Notes under the pieces: generated by a model | What the model was told of the DNA's origin: nothing | Seen by the model: the letters and a program-made list of their open reading frames with translations, nothing else | Database searches by the model: none | Part shown: positions 11,068 through 22,358 of the stretch, one piece after another | Layout of the letters: each line of letters starts with the position of its first letter | How positions within the stretch are numbered: the first letter of the stretch is position 1 | NCBI GenBank assembly: GCA_963575745.1 | Contig: CAUYUJ010018066.1 | Location: forward strand, 1 to 64,000 | From: Prorocentrum cordatum | Lineage: Eukaryota; Sar; Dinophyceae; Prorocentrales; Prorocentraceae | Direction of reading: 5' to 3' | Length of the DNA: 64,000 nucleotides | Made by a program: the position numbers and the translations under genes

Positions 11068-12543
11068 TCAGCACTCCCCGATGGCCCAAATGGCGCGCTC
11101 TGCGGGGGCGGGTGGTCGCGAAGCCGTGGCGTCCACGGGCGGCGCGGGCGTGGCAGCGCTCGCCCTGGGCGTCGCCCTGGGGATCTTCGGGGGCGGTCCG
11201 TCTGGGAGTGGCGGATCCGCCGAGGCCGGCGGCTGGCCAGCCGGAGGAGGCGGATCCTTTGGTGGCTGCGGCTGACCTGGCGGCGGCGCCGGTGGCTTGG
11301 CCGCCGGCGGCGGCGCCGCGGGCGGCGTTGGCGGCCGCGTCGGAGGCGGGGGAGGCGTCTCGAGCCTCGCGGGCACGCCGCCCGTCATCGACGGGGGGAG
11401 GCCCTTTGGCAAAGGCGGTTGCGGCCCGCCTCCCGACATAGTGGGAGGCGAGTCCTTGCGCAAAGGAAGCTGCGCCGGCCTGGGTGACTGCGGTGACGAT
11501 CCAGCCGCGCGCGTCGGCCCCGGTGGTCTATCTTGCGGCGCGTCGGACTGCGCCTTGGCGTCAGCCTGCGTTCGAGGTGCGGACTTCGGGGCAGCTTCGC
11601 GCGGCGGCTGTCCATCGGGCGGAGGAGGCGGCCTCTTTACCCCCGCATCCTTTGCAGGCTGCCCCCCCGACGGAGGCGGCGGCTTCTTCGCCCCCGCGCC
11701 CTTTGGAGGTTGCCCCCCCGGCGGGGGAGGCGGGGCCTTTGTCTTTTCCTCATCGCGCGGGAATGGCGCGGGAGGTGGCGGCTCCTTCTTCTGCTCATCG
11801 CGCGGGAATGGCGCAGGAGGCGGTGGCTTCGCCTGCTGCTCGGGCGGCGCTGGCGGCGGCGGCCTCGCCTGCGGCTCGGGCGCCTCCACCATGCCCTTCG
11901 CCTCGGGCGGAGGGGGCGCTGTCTGCGCCCGCCCGCGCCCTCCCGCCGCGCCTTTCGGTGCCCTTTCAGACTTACTATTGCCCGAGGATGACGCCCGCGC
12001 ACTTCCCGCGGCTGGCCAGGGCACGGGCGCCCCCTTCGCCGGGCCGCCTGGGGCATCGCCGCCCACGGGCCTCCAGTTGCAAGTCATCCCCACGTTTCCC
12101 CTGTGGTTCGGCGGCCGCCATGCGTTGGGGATGCCCCTGTCCAGGTCCATATTCTGGCCCAGTTCTTCTCTCCACTTCTGCTCGGTCGGGGCGTAGTTAG
12201 GGCCCCCGAGCCACTTCAGGTGCGCACAACTATCCATGATCTCAGAGGGGTCGGTGATGCTGCCAGTCATCTCCGACGCGCATCCAGCCTTGGTGCAGTG
12301 CGGGTATATGTCATGTTCCCACTCCTGCCTCGTCGCGCCGTCGTCCACTTGGTGCTTCGAGATAAGCCGCTTCGGTCGGTGCTGGCGGAAGTGCTCCACG
12401 AATTCGGAATGCGGAAACTGGCGGCACGGCCTCATCGTCTCGTAATCGCAATACAGGACACGCCCCGCCAGCAATAACGAATCCTTCTCGTTCGCGATAT
12501 CCGAAGAATATCTTCCCAGGCTCCTTGGCCCGAGGCGATTCAC
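11068..12543 (-). pseudogene. protein with folded N-terminus and long proline-rich repeats
   Basis: A 491-codon ORF. Residues about 1-165 look folded with several Cys and His (HDIYPHCTKAGCASEM). Residues about 165-470 are imperfect repeats built on PPPPAPFPRDEEK and GGQPPKGAGAKKPPPP, a disordered Pro/Lys/Gln region. The repeat units (roughly 15-21 residues) are visible as a DNA minisatellite at 11620-11880. The C-terminus returns to a less biased sequence. The N-terminal part continues upstream in another frame (12540-13172). Possibly a scaffold or J-domain protein fragment; not assigned. Confidence 0.45.
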
Positions 12544-13225
12544 GGGCGCCAGTCGGTTTCGACTGGGAAGGTCGCGAAAAAGGACTTCATCCTTCTGCCG
12601 ATCCTTCTGCGTGCTTGCGAGCCGGTTTCATTGCGCATGGCCCCCCAATGCGTAGGCTCCGCCAAGTTACGAGAGGCGTCCGCAATCGCGGCGGTTGAGA
12701 AATCCCCCCGCAGCCTGTCCGTCGGCTCTGGGGCCCACTTGCCAACGGGCATGGCTCGCTGACCAGGGGTCATGTGAGGCCTTGGAATCCTGAAGACGGC
12801 GCGAACAGTAGGGTGGTCCCACATGACCGTCACTACTGCTGAGAACTCCGGTGCGTTCTTCTTCTCGCCTCCCGGCCGGTTCCACCCCCGGTCACGAATG
12901 ACGGGGTAGGGATAACCAATCCCGCCCACGAAGTGAAGCCCGCGAGTGCGTGGAACGCGTCGCGCCGCCATATTCACCCAGAAGGCCTTCCACAGGTCGT
13001 CGGGGAACATCGTTCCCCCCCCTGAAAGGAGCAATCGGGCTTGAACAGGGACAGTGTCAGCAAGCCGATGAGGTTGCCCATGAAGTGGGGGTGATGGGGA
13101 TCGGTGTACTTTGGCGTCCACTGCTGAGTCTTCAACTTTTTGTTGGACTCGGCGACCTGCTGAGGCGCGCATCTAAGGTTGACTCCGAGGATGTGGTACA
13201 GGCACGGCACCTTATACCACTTCAC
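12540..13225 (-). pseudogene. segment with J-domain-like helix pattern (no HPD)
   Basis: Two overlapping frames. The first (12974-13225) has LYHILGVNLRCAPQQVAESN followed by a Lys-rich helix, a TDPHHPHF loop and a hydrophobic helix. This resembles helices I-III of a J domain (LYxxLGV...) but without the HPD triad. The second (12540-13172) continues from TMFPDDLWKAFWVNMAARRV onwards. A frameshift near a C-rich run (13015-13022) joins them. J-domain assignment is by eye only and weak; the co-chaperone signature is missing. Confidence 0.3.
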
Positions 13226-13295
13226 AGGGTGTTCACGCCATTATCCTCCTTGCGTGTCCCAGAACTTAGCGGACCCGTCATTCGCCGTCCTCAGG

Positions 13296-14186
13296 TCACC
13301 CCCCCCGTGTACCCATCCAGAGAAAGAGTGGCTCCAACCTGTAGTCGGTCATGTTGACGGGCTCGCACTCGTGCGGAGCATTGCGTTCACGCCTGATACG
13401 GCAGCCTGCGCGGTAACGTTTCTCCGTTTCTGGGTCGCAAAGGATGTTGTTCGCCAGACCAACAAGATCACGGATCTCTTTGATGAGCTTGACGCACTTC
13501 TCTTGCCATGGCATATCCCGATTGTCGATGAACGCGGGAATGGGGGGGGGGCAACCGAACACATTTGGGGCGTCGCCCTCGCCGCGGAGCATTTTTCCAC
13601 ATGCCGCGGCGATGGCCATGTGAGACGCACGCTGGCATCTTGGCCTCTGGTTGAGGCAACTGCCTCGCTGTGGGTGCTCGGTGTATAACGCGGACACGCG
13701 CTGCTGCTTCCTTGCCTCCTGCAAGCCCTGTCGGCCCGCGGGCGCTGGGCGCCCTGCGCGAGGTGGCCCGCGTGCGGGCCGCCGCGGCGCGCGCGGCTGA
13801 AGGCGAAAGGGGGCGGCCGCACAATCGCGGAGGCACCCCGGAGGCTGGCGGGCGGCGCGGATGATGATGATGTCTTGAGCGGACACGACAGCAGGCGCGC
13901 AGGGGACAGGGGAAGCACGCGCAGCAGACGGTGCAGCGGCATGCCCGGCAGCAGCAGCATGTGCAACTAGCTCATGTGCACGTCGAGCAAACTCGCTCGT
14001 GTAATCCTCGGCAATCTTGCTATCCCGACCACGTGCTTCAACGTGACGATGCGATCCGTCGCGACACCGGATAATTCTATCAGCTAAAACAACAGAGTTA
14101 ATCGCAATGCTCCACGGCTTTTTCATGCAAGCTCCATTTGTCCTCTTAAGGCCAGAGGCGCGCCCGTGCAGTTTTACCCGAATCAT
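13296..14186 (-). pseudogene. N-terminal part of the J-domain-like locus
   Basis: A 296-codon ORF with an ordinary N-terminus (MKKPWSIAINSVVLADRI), an Ala/Arg-rich middle that may be out of frame, and a credible C-terminal part with CVKLIKEIRDLVGLANNILC then DPETEKRYRAGC. The latter pattern resembles helix III-IV of a J domain (LAxxLxDPxxRxxYxxG). A G9 run (13542-13550) interrupts the region. The downstream frame at 12974-13225 carries the LYHILGV segment. Confidence 0.35.
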
Positions 14187-14869
14187 ACCGTTCTAACCTA
14201 GTATTCACGCACTTGAGGATCACACCAATAGAGACATGATGTCCGCCATTCTAAACATACAATGCCATTGTGTTACCTTCTCTGTAAGTCTTTGAAGTGC
14301 CCAGAATAACTTCCGAAAAGTCGCCCTGTGATCCCGCGGTCTCGTCAACGCCTTTTCATCGCCGCTGCTATAATACATGACTTCGTTCACGCATTGCCGG
14401 GGTGAACCGCCAGCGCAGGGGATGGAGCCCCAAAGCGTAATTTGGGCACCGCAACGTCTTCCACTGTCTTTGCGGCACATGCAACTCCCGCCTCCGTCGT
14501 CATATCCTTTTACTCTGTCAGGCGTACCACTGCACGCCCATGATCCATCCAATTCTCAGGGCCGCCCGATCTGCAGCTCGGCACGCAACCACATTCCAGC
14601 GGCAACCTCCTCGGACAAGTGGATGCATCATGAGAGACTCCAGAGATCGCATTCGCAGGCTCTCCCGCCGCAACCACTTGTTCACGCGGCTTGGTGTCTA
14701 TATTTGGCTGTCCTTTGTCTGGGCGGTCGGGCTTCTTCGCTGCCCTGTGTCCAGCTATCTTTCCACCATTGACAGGAGACGACTTGGGCCCCAGTTTCGG
14801 CATCAGGCCCCCCCTTGTTTGATCGGCAGGGCGTTTTCTCAATCAGAGAGAAGCTGCGTATAGTTGCTA
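14187..14869. other. intergenic, no supported gene
   Basis: Short ORFs in all frames with no recognisable content. This is the boundary between the J-like locus and the RNase H end of the copia element. I do not see a clear LTR here. Confidence 0.4.
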
Positions 14870-14872
14870 TAG

Positions 14873-15412
14873 CTACTCGCTGACCAGAAGGTAGGTGCGA
14901 CCACTTGAATAAGATATAGTTTTGGCCCATGAGGGAGGTTGTTCAAACCTCTCTGCCCCGGCGTCTGCAGCCTGATCCTGCGTTGGACAATTGGCCATAT
15001 CGATAATACCTCTCGCAAGCTCCTCAGCGACAGCCGCGGCATCAATCCTGTGCGTCCGCGGTAGGTGCACCAATGTTTGCGATCCTCCGGCCCTGCAGAC
15101 TTTGACGACTGCCAGATTGTCCTTCACGCATTCGGCTTTGGGGGATATTCCCAACAATCTTTCCCGCAGCGGCAGGGCGGGCAGGACTTCCCTTCGCGCC
15201 GCCTCGTCTGCCGACGCAATTTCTGCCGAGGGTACTGTGCGATGTGGCAGCCTGTCTTCTTGAGTGACAGCTCTGCGGAGCTCTTGTGTTGGGTCCCCAC
15301 AGTTTCTGTGCATTGGCGCTCGTACTCCGATGTGCCCTGATGTCGCTGGCCAAGTCTGCGTCTGCATCTTGAGCCATGCATCAGCGGGCTCGCCTCCTAC
15401 CCACGACACCAC
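14873..15412 (-). pseudogene. copia RNase H domain (frameshifted)
   Basis: Three frames share one RNase H. 15042-15377 begins with DADADLASDIRAHRSTSA, matching the copia word around the first catalytic Asp. 15124-15381 gives SAELSLKKTGCHIAQ, matching the SKKQ..VSHSTPEAE region. 14873-15412 continues PSAEIASADEAARREVLPAL, then KDNLAVVKVCRAGG and RTHRIDAA, matching the ALA..E and EDNQA...RTHRI motifs of copia RNase H. This is the 3' end of the element, with at least two indels. Function in an intact element would be removal of RNA from the RNA:DNA hybrid. Confidence 0.8.
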
Positions 15413-15420
15413 GCGATAAC

Positions 15421-15963
15421 TCAGAGTCGCCTTGATGTAGCATTGAGGCGGAAGAATGCAACATCCTGTTGTTCAGTCCACTGTGTAACGCACGACCCTA
15501 GTGTAGAAGTCGCTCTTAATATTTCATGCCTGGCCATCCTTGCGCCATGCAATATCTTCATAAGTATTTTCGCGGCTATCGGCTGCAACGCGCCCCATGG
15601 GGCAGGGGGTCGAAGGCAAGGAGACCCATCGTCGACCATCGGCTTCCCGCCCATCACTGGAACTGTGTCCTGTGGGCCCACGTTGGTGCCAATCCCTAAA
15701 CATTCCGCAATAGCTTACTCGGCTGGGTGGACCCCTTCTCGTTGGGGACCTCCCTGCCCGTCCTCCAAGCCAGTCAACTCAGGGCCGTAAGGAATACCAG
15801 CCAGTGGGTGTGTCTCAGGATCAGTATCCGTCAGTTCAGCGCACAGCTTGACGCATGACGTAAAGAAACCTTCCATGCCATAATCCATCACTTGTACATT
15901 TTTCCGGCCCTGGCACACAGTGCTTCTTGGGCTCCTCATCTGCAGCTTCACTGACGTGATCAT
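15421..15963 (-). pseudogene. copia RT C-terminal (connection) segment
   Basis: Frame 15421-15681 contains AAKILMKILHGARMARHEIL then RATSTLGSCVTQWTEQQ, the thumb/connection block that precedes RNase H in dinoflagellate copia polyproteins. Frame 15715-15963 contributes VMDYGMEGFFTSCVKLCAEL. One frame change separates them. The segment lies directly between the RT palm and RNase H. Confidence 0.75.
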
Positions 15964-16249
15964 CTGATAGTTCAGCCAGTCCGGCAGGTGTGAAGAAGCA
16001 TCCTAGTTCTTCATGATTCGAACCCTGCTCGGTCGGTCGACAAGGGGCAGCTGGTCGCACGCCCCCCCCCCTTCCCCGAACGGCGAACATCGTCGCCGTC
16101 GGATTTGTAGAACAATAACGTCGCTACGTTGCGGGGGTGCACCGTGCCCTCCAGAAGCTCCGCATAGATCCTGCCCCGGCCAACGTCTTGAGGATTCGTC
16201 ATGTCCTCTCTAACTTCCCACGTGTCGCAATCCACTGCAACTCGCTGAA

Positions 16250-16732
16250 CTACAGATCTCCAAGCTGGTCCCGAGGGCAATGATGGTCTGAAGCATTAGC
16301 GATGGCATCAGATCGAAACCATGCACTTTGGCCATTCGGGGGAGGGTAAGAACGATCGGTATACACTGGAACTTTGCCCGCGGCCTTCACTGAGGCAGGG
16401 TCATGGAAGCCGGCGTTCGCGGCTGCCGCGTCAACGCCGCGGGATCTTCGCTCTTCGCCCTGCCCGTCAATCCATCTTTCCGAGAGCCTGCGTTCGCAGC
16501 CCAAGTACCTTCCAACCGGAACAGGTGGGCCCATGCCAATTCCCATGGGCGCGGTCTCGGAAGGACTCAGTATGCGGCCCCATCCTTTCGGCATGTCGGC
16601 GGCAAACCGGGCCAACTTGAAGTCGTCAGCGTACACTATCAGGAAGAGCACAAGTTCAGGGTGGCAATAGCAGCTGCACCAGGAAGAGATATATTCGAAT
16701 CCCTTAGAGATCACGCGGGCCTCGCAGCGCAT
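16250..16732 (-). pseudogene. copia reverse transcriptase palm with YADD
   Basis: The word LFLIVYADDFKLARFAADMP contains the YxDD polymerase motif (YADD at 16622-16633) in the copia-typical context VYxDDFKLA. It is followed by PVPVGRYLGCE, the YLGC block downstream of YxDD. A C10 run at 16062-16071 lies just beyond and coincides with loss of the frame. In an intact element this is the metal-binding active site that copies the RNA template. Confidence 0.85.
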
Positions 16733-16823
16733 TTAGCGTCTGGATGACCATGCAATGCCAGTCGTAGAGGACATACGGAGTCGCGCATACCTTCCCAATG
16801 GTTTGGCCACGCTTACCTTGATA

Positions 16824-17640
16824 CTATGCCCCAAGTGGGTGTTCCTCCCAATGATGTGCGCGCCTGACGTGCATCGGCCCGTTGTATATCATGATCTGGG
16901 AATAATCAAAAGGCATCGGCGGCCTTGCTCGCCTGAGTAGTTGCAGGGCAAGACGAGGGTTCTTGAAATAATGCCGCGTTCTTGTCTTGATCGATGACGT
17001 CAGACCCATCGAAAACAACGCGCCCCTTGAACTTCCTGTCTTTGCGCCCATCAGGTAGTTCCGCATTCTCCTCAACAAGGATAACAAAGAAACTACCAAT
17101 ATTGAACATATCCCCCCCGATCTGCCTGCGAAGTTGACTCAGCTCCATCACCTTGCTCTCGCCCCGCATTTTGATTTCCCGTAAACGGCCCCGTTCCTTT
17201 TTCAAAGCCGCAGTGGCCCCTTCGCTGTTTGCAGCCTCGGCCTCGGCCACCGGCCGAGCCGCGCAAGCAGCGTTGGACATGTGTGCGACCCACCTCGATG
17301 GGGCAGCGACTGGGTTTGATTCTCCACGTCGATCGCAAGTGTCCGCGAAAGGGTCGCTGCATGGTCGCGCCCTCGGTTCTTTCTCTCGGCGTTCGAGACT
17401 GCGCGCGTCTAGAAGCTCCAAGGGCATGCGCGGAACGCAACGCCTCACGGCGGCCGCCGCACAAGTCGTGCCCGCGGCATTCCTTGCAGCGTCGGCACCG
17501 GAGTCGGCGTCGAAGGCGTAGCCGTCACCAGTCCCTCTTTCACGATCATCTGTTTTTTTTTCGTTCCCCCGCGGCGCCGCTGGCATAGCCGCGCGACGCC
17601 GCGGACGATGAAAATTCCTCGCCCACGGCCGACGTGGCAT
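16824..17640 (-). pseudogene. copia reverse transcriptase N-terminal (fingers) region
   Basis: The end of this frame reads ELPDGRKDRKFKGRVVFDGS, then ALFQEPSSCPATTQASKAAD. This matches the copia RT entry block (RKFKGRVVFQGN...AlFQdlgSsPAtmxAxRaaDA). Upstream (residues 1-120) is an Arg/Ala-rich linker. The sequence after ADAF decays in another frame (16824-17099). Confidence 0.85.
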
Positions 17641-17643
17641 TCT

Positions 17644-18808
17644 TCACCGGAGGACGAGGAATGGCGATACCGATCTCTTGAAGCAAACCAGTGTTCGGGC
17701 CCGGGCCCTCGAGTCCGTGGAACCTCCTCCTTCTGCCTTGAACTTGGACATCGCCCGTGCCCTCGCGGGGCCTCCCATCTTCCGCCGCCGCGCTGGGTGA
17801 ATGCCCGTTTTCGTCGAGTCCTTCCGCGTTCTTCTCAGCCAAGCCTTTCCGCATTCAGGGTCTTCCGTCTCCGCGGTATCTGGGGCCCGGTGCCGCGGGT
17901 CGCAATAGAAGACTACGCGCATCTGCGTTCCCTTGGTCCTTCCCGTTGACGGCAAAGGCTGGCTCAGCTCTTCGCGTGTCCTCCCGACAGTGACCGCGCT
18001 GCGCTCGACGCATTCGCTTGTCTGCAGGTTCTGGGCGGCGCGCGCCGTGATCTGCTCGAGCTTCGGTTCTACATTTCCGGGGCTGCAAGAAAATGCGATT
18101 GCCTTGCAATCGCGACCTCTCATTCCGCTTAACGAGCCCCCCGCGGCGCGGGAATAATGCAGAAATCTCCGCTCGGCGCCCGCAGGTGGCGGCGGGGCGG
18201 GCGAGGGGCCCGAGGGGCCCTCATCGTCCGTCGGATCCCCCCCTGCTCCTGCCACAGCTGCCTCTCCTGCGCCCTCGTCACGGGCAGGAGGCGGGGGCGC
18301 GTCGACCGCTGTCTGGCTTCCAACTGACCCGCTTGACGACGCGGACCCCCCCCCCCGCGGACGACTGGCCGCCGTCCCGGGGCTTCTCCCCACTGCCTTC
18401 TGGAGCGTTCTTCCCCGAGAACAGATCCCCCTGGTCGACCGATTGCGCTGTCATGGACGCGGCGCCGTAGGCCTTTCGCAACGGGAAATGGACAGCAGCC
18501 CCCAGAAGCCCAGTGTCCGCCGCGCCCTCCGCGCCCGTCTCAACGTCCGCCTCTGCGCCAATATCGGCCCAAATCTGCTCTGGTCTCTCAACAGCGGGCT
18601 TGCGCCCATCTTTCTTCATCCCCGTTTTGAAGTTCAGTCCGCCAAGTTGTTCCAAATGCATGCAGTCATGGTCGGGGCCCGCCCGCCCCCCCGCATGTTG
18701 TGCGCAGCCCAGGTAGATGCCCGCTCTCGCCTGGGGACCCGTCTTCGGCTGCCCGACGCGGGGCTCAGGGGGCGGCGGGCACCTCGCGGCAGAGCTGAAA
18801 GGCACCAA
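17644..18808 (-). pseudogene. copia linker between integrase and RT
   Basis: Two overlapping frames (17644-18393 and 18278-18808) rich in Pro, Ala, Gly and Arg, with a C11 run at 18346-18356 where they cross. This is the usual place of the disordered integrase C-terminal tail in copia polyproteins. A stretch with RTREELSQPLPSTGRTKGTQ and RVVFYCDPRHRAPD may be real coding. No catalytic motif. Confidence 0.45.
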
Positions 18809-18877
18809 GGACCCGTCAAATGAAGTACCAAATCTCTTTCTCCATGCTGATCCACCCGCATCTCTCTCCTGCGTATA

Positions 18878-19437
18878 TTAACATAAGCAAAAGTACGGTA
18901 CGGCATACACCCAATACGGGGCTGGAGGCCCCGCCGTCACGAGCATAGCCCTTGCCCCGCCCTGGACAATGGCGCTCGCCCTCTCAGCGACTGAGAAATG
19001 CTTCTTATTCGCGGGCTGCGTGGAGCCATGGGCCGTCGTGGACCCACTGAAGGGACGCGCGTTCAGCGACTTGCAAGCCTTCTTCAATTCAGGGGCCGCA
19101 TCAATGCAAATGCACTCTGGCTTCTCCGCGAGCACCCTCAGGTTCGCAAGGAAATCAACCACGTACTCTGCCGACTTGTCATGGGTGCTCTGGCTGGCCA
19201 GGAAGCCGGCGCACCGGTCGCGCAGTGTCACGCGCGACGTTTTTCGCGGAGTCCCCTCGAGAGCTCATCAGCCGCGAACCAGTGGCCCATGGTGCACGAT
19301 CCCCCGAACTGTTTCGGCTCCGAATATGGTCGCATCTGCTTGTAAGCCTCATTATTGTTCTGCCGTTGTTGCGCCTTCGACGTCTTTGCCCACTGGCATG
19401 TTGAGCAAAACGGATTCTTCGGCAGATGGGCAATCAA
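18878..19437 (-). pseudogene. copia integrase (zinc finger and catalytic core, frameshifted)
   Basis: Frame 19228-19437 begins IAHLPKNPFCSTCQWAKTSK, the HHCC finger region (H...CxxCQxAK) typical of retroviral-type integrases, followed by MGHWFAADE near the first core Asp. Frame 18878-19231 continues with ICIDAAPELKKACKSLNARP (second Asp block, about 19085-19111) and SVAERASAIVQGGARAML (the AER...GxRAxL block with the catalytic Glu, about 18972-18990), ending PAPYWVYAV. A frameshift near 19230 separates finger and core. Would join cDNA to the host chromosome. Confidence 0.85.
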
Positions 19438-19532
19438 GTGCCGGCGTGATGCTGCCTCCCGCCTAAGACGTTCGTACTTGGACGCCCCCTCGGGTCCTGC
19501 CTCCTCAATTGGGTCGTCACCAAGGCCATCGG

Positions 19533-20247
19533 CTACCTCCGCGGCCCCCGGGCCCTCGGGTGCCGCATCAATGATTTCTTCTTCTCCTGGCGCTGGCGCC
19601 GCCGTCGCGCGACGCGGCGTAGCCCTGCCCGCGTTCTAGCCCGCCTCCATGTCTTCGCCACCAATGAAACCAGCGCCCTCTCTTTTCCATCCCAGCTTTG
19701 TCGCCGCGTGGGGCTCGTAGTAGAAGTGGGTGAGTCGATCAGACTGCCCCGCCAATGCGGCGTCGTTCGCGGCCGGAAGTTCTCGGGCGCCGTCCGATTG
19801 AATATTCGGCTTGCCATTAGAATAAAAAACCTTCTGCCATCGCCGCCCGCGAGCGCAGCTCGAGGGTCGCGCGGTGCCTGCGTGCCTGGAGCGGGGGGCC
19901 ACCCAGCGTGCCAGGGCCATCCAGGCTGGACCTCGCGCCGACCTCCACGCGCGCCCACTGCTCCAGCCCTGTTGGGCCGGCGGGAGCTGCCTCGCCTACT
20001 TGGCCCAAGGCCCCTTCTGCCATTCATGGTAAGATAAGGGGATCTTGCCCTCCGCTGAGGGTTCCAACCTTTTTCCCCGCGGCAGCAGTGAGTGCGGTGC
20101 TCTGCCGGTTATCCAGCGGAAACTGCAACCGCGGCCCACGCAGGGCTCGCCCGCTGAAGCCGCGCTCGGGGTTTCCGGCGCGACGGTCGCCTCCATCTCC
20201 CCTTTGCTCTGTTTGTCGCTTGCGACCTCAACTGTCCCGAGCGCCTC
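19533..20247 (-). pseudogene. protease-integrase linker
   Basis: Frames 19533-20027 and 19636-19920 cover the gap between protease and integrase. The second gives DRLTHFYYEPHAATKLGWKR and GAGFIGGEDMEAG, which reads as protein; the first is Arg-rich. No domain recognised. Confidence 0.35.
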
Positions 20248-20410
20248 CTAGTAACCGCCCTCAGCGTTCAGGGCAATGGGGACGGCCAATGGAGAGATCC
20301 CGTCGACCATACCTGCCTCGCGCAAATACTTGACGGATACCAGGTTTGAGACGCATCCCGCATCGACGATGAACCTCACCGACCCATGGCGGACGGCGTT
20401 CGACTTCGCC
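20248..20410 (-). pseudogene. copia aspartic protease remnant
   Basis: In a frame too short for a long ORF, the minus strand reads RFIVDAGCVSNLVSVKYLRE, then AGMVDGISPLAVPIALNAEG, then a stop at 20248-20250. IVDAGC is in the position of the retropepsin D[TS]G catalytic triad (VDAG at 20356-20367), and the LVSVKYL continuation fits the dinoflagellate copia protease block. The triad has Ala in place of Thr/Ser. It lies upstream of integrase as expected for copia. Confidence 0.65.
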
Positions 20411-22320
20411 CCCCTTGTGGCGCTTCATCTTTCCTAGCGGACACAGCGGCGACATAGTCGCCGTCGTGCCCGCTGCTGGCGTCGCTGAGCTCGCCGTCTG
20501 ACTGCTACTCCCAGCCAACCCACATGTGCCAGAGCTCTCGTTCCAGTGCCACAGCGCCATCGAATGCCTGCCGCGCTTGAATATTCGCCCTTCGCTCGCG
20601 CTTCGCAGCCCACCGAGGGTCAAACTCAAAAGGTTTCCCTCGTGCACTCGGCGCCGACCAAATTATTTTGTCTCTTTGATCGGAGCGCCCACGTGGCCGG
20701 TTGCCGCATGCTCGGGTCTTTTCGGGCCCGGCGCTTTCCACTGACCGGGGCGTGCTTTTTCCTCAAGCAATCGTGCCGTTAAAACGCTTCTCAACGGCTT
20801 CCCGTTCCTCAACTGTTCGAGAGCCCGCTTTGGAAGCAACGCGATCCCGCCTGCCGGGGAAAATCTCAGCAATTTCGCATGCAGGGACTATCTCTTCCCG
20901 CTCTGCGTCTTCGCTGGTGCTGCAAAACGAACTTGCTCGCGCTCAACTTGCGTTCGCCCAGCGGCGGCGCTTGGAATCCTGATCCAGCGCTGAAATTGGC
21001 GGGAGCGGCGATCAAAGGCGCCCCCCACGAGGGGGCAGCAAGCTGTCACAGCCCCGCTCAGGCCGACGCTGGTTGCATCGCCACTGCGAGCCCGCCTGTT
21101 TCGTCATGGGTGTCCGGGGGCGTCGGCCCTGTCCAAGCAGTCCTTGCCAAACTGGCGCGTCTGTCCGGCCAGGTGTCTCCAGCGCTGCCTTTTCTCCTTC
21201 GTCTTGCCCTTGCCCTTCGGCTTATCCTCGTCATTCCCCTGGGCGGGCGCTGCGTTCTTCTTCGGATTCTGCGCCGCGGCGGACAGCCGCTCTCCGCTGC
21301 GACTGCAAGGGGTGGATTGTCCGATCTTGCCCACGTGCGTCTCGCACCTATCGCGGGAAGGCTTTTCTTCTGGAGTAGCCGGGCGACGTTCGCGAGGGCA
21401 CTTTTCCGCGGGCAGGGGGCTAGCCCCTCGGCTACATGCATGGCGCAAGCCGTTCTTTCGGGAGTTGACGCTGGAGGTGTGACTCTGCGACCGACCACGA
21501 TCCTTGCCGCCGCCGTTGGGGCGGTCGGACTGACGCTCCTGGCCCCTGCCGCGGTCGCCACCATTATCCTTGCCCCCCCCCTTGTTCTGGTCCTTCTTCT
21601 TCTTGTTCTCGCAGCCCGGTCCAATCCTTCCCTGACTGGGCGGGCGCAGCTTGGGCTGGAGCGGCAGGGTCTCCACTTCCTTCTGGATGCATGCACCGGC
21701 GCTGCGCCCGAGAACGCGGGCATTTATCTTCGAGAAACTCGTTGCGTATGACCGACTTCGTAAGGCGGCTGTCCTTCATATGCAGACTCTGGCCCCCCTT
21801 GCCGGCTCGTTATCCTTTCCCCCATGCCCTTGTCGACATCCGCGGGTAGGCCTCGTGGGTGTCTTCAACTGCCTTTCTCGGTTGATATGCCCCCCTTTCT
21901 TTGCGCGTGCAGTCGCTGACCTTGGACATGGGCCATTCGCGCGAATTTGTGCCCACCCCGCGCTCATCTTTTCTATGATCGAAAATGACCAGGGAACAAT
22001 GCGCGCAATGGAACTTATGCAATTGGCGGCGCAAGTGCCCCTGCGCGGCCGGGCGACAAGGAGGAACCCAATTCCCCCATCTCGTTGGGTGTTCGTACCT
22101 ACTCGTCATAGAAGCGGAACAGGTCGGCATCCGCTTCCGTGCCATTACCGCGGATATGAATTCCCATGGGATTTGTGCACGTGCACGCCCGGCCATGATC
22201 CTGCCTGGCGGTCACGCGCGCAGCAACGATGCGCAAAATCTCCCGACCTTTCGCCAGGCCGCCTGCGATGCGAGATCCAATCGCTCGATCTCGCTCGCAG
22301 GATGGCGCAATTAAGATGAC
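20411..22320 (-). pseudogene. copia gag-protease region, heavily decayed
   Basis: Many short minus-strand frames: Lys/Arg/Gly-rich around 21104-21676 (KGKGKTKEKRQRWRHLAGQT), Cys/His-poor, and interrupted by a C9 run at 21573-21581. The basic composition suits the nucleic-acid-binding part of Gag. I did not find a clean CCHC zinc knuckle. Plus-strand ORFs in the same place (for example 20879-21751) are shadows. Confidence 0.4.
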
Positions 22321-22358
22321 GCCTGCCGATCCTTGATGATCTTGTTGACTTTGGACAC

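Noticed and set aside
11297-12196. 299-codon Gly-rich plus-strand ORF
   Set aside because: It is the antisense shadow of the proline-rich minus-strand ORF; Gly-rich frames are the reverse complement of Pro-rich repeats.
20879-21751. 290-codon plus-strand ORF with hydrophobic stretches
   Set aside because: It lies antisense to the copia gag-protease region, whose neighbours are clearly coded on the minus strand; Leu-rich runs mirror Lys/Gln/Arg-rich minus frames.
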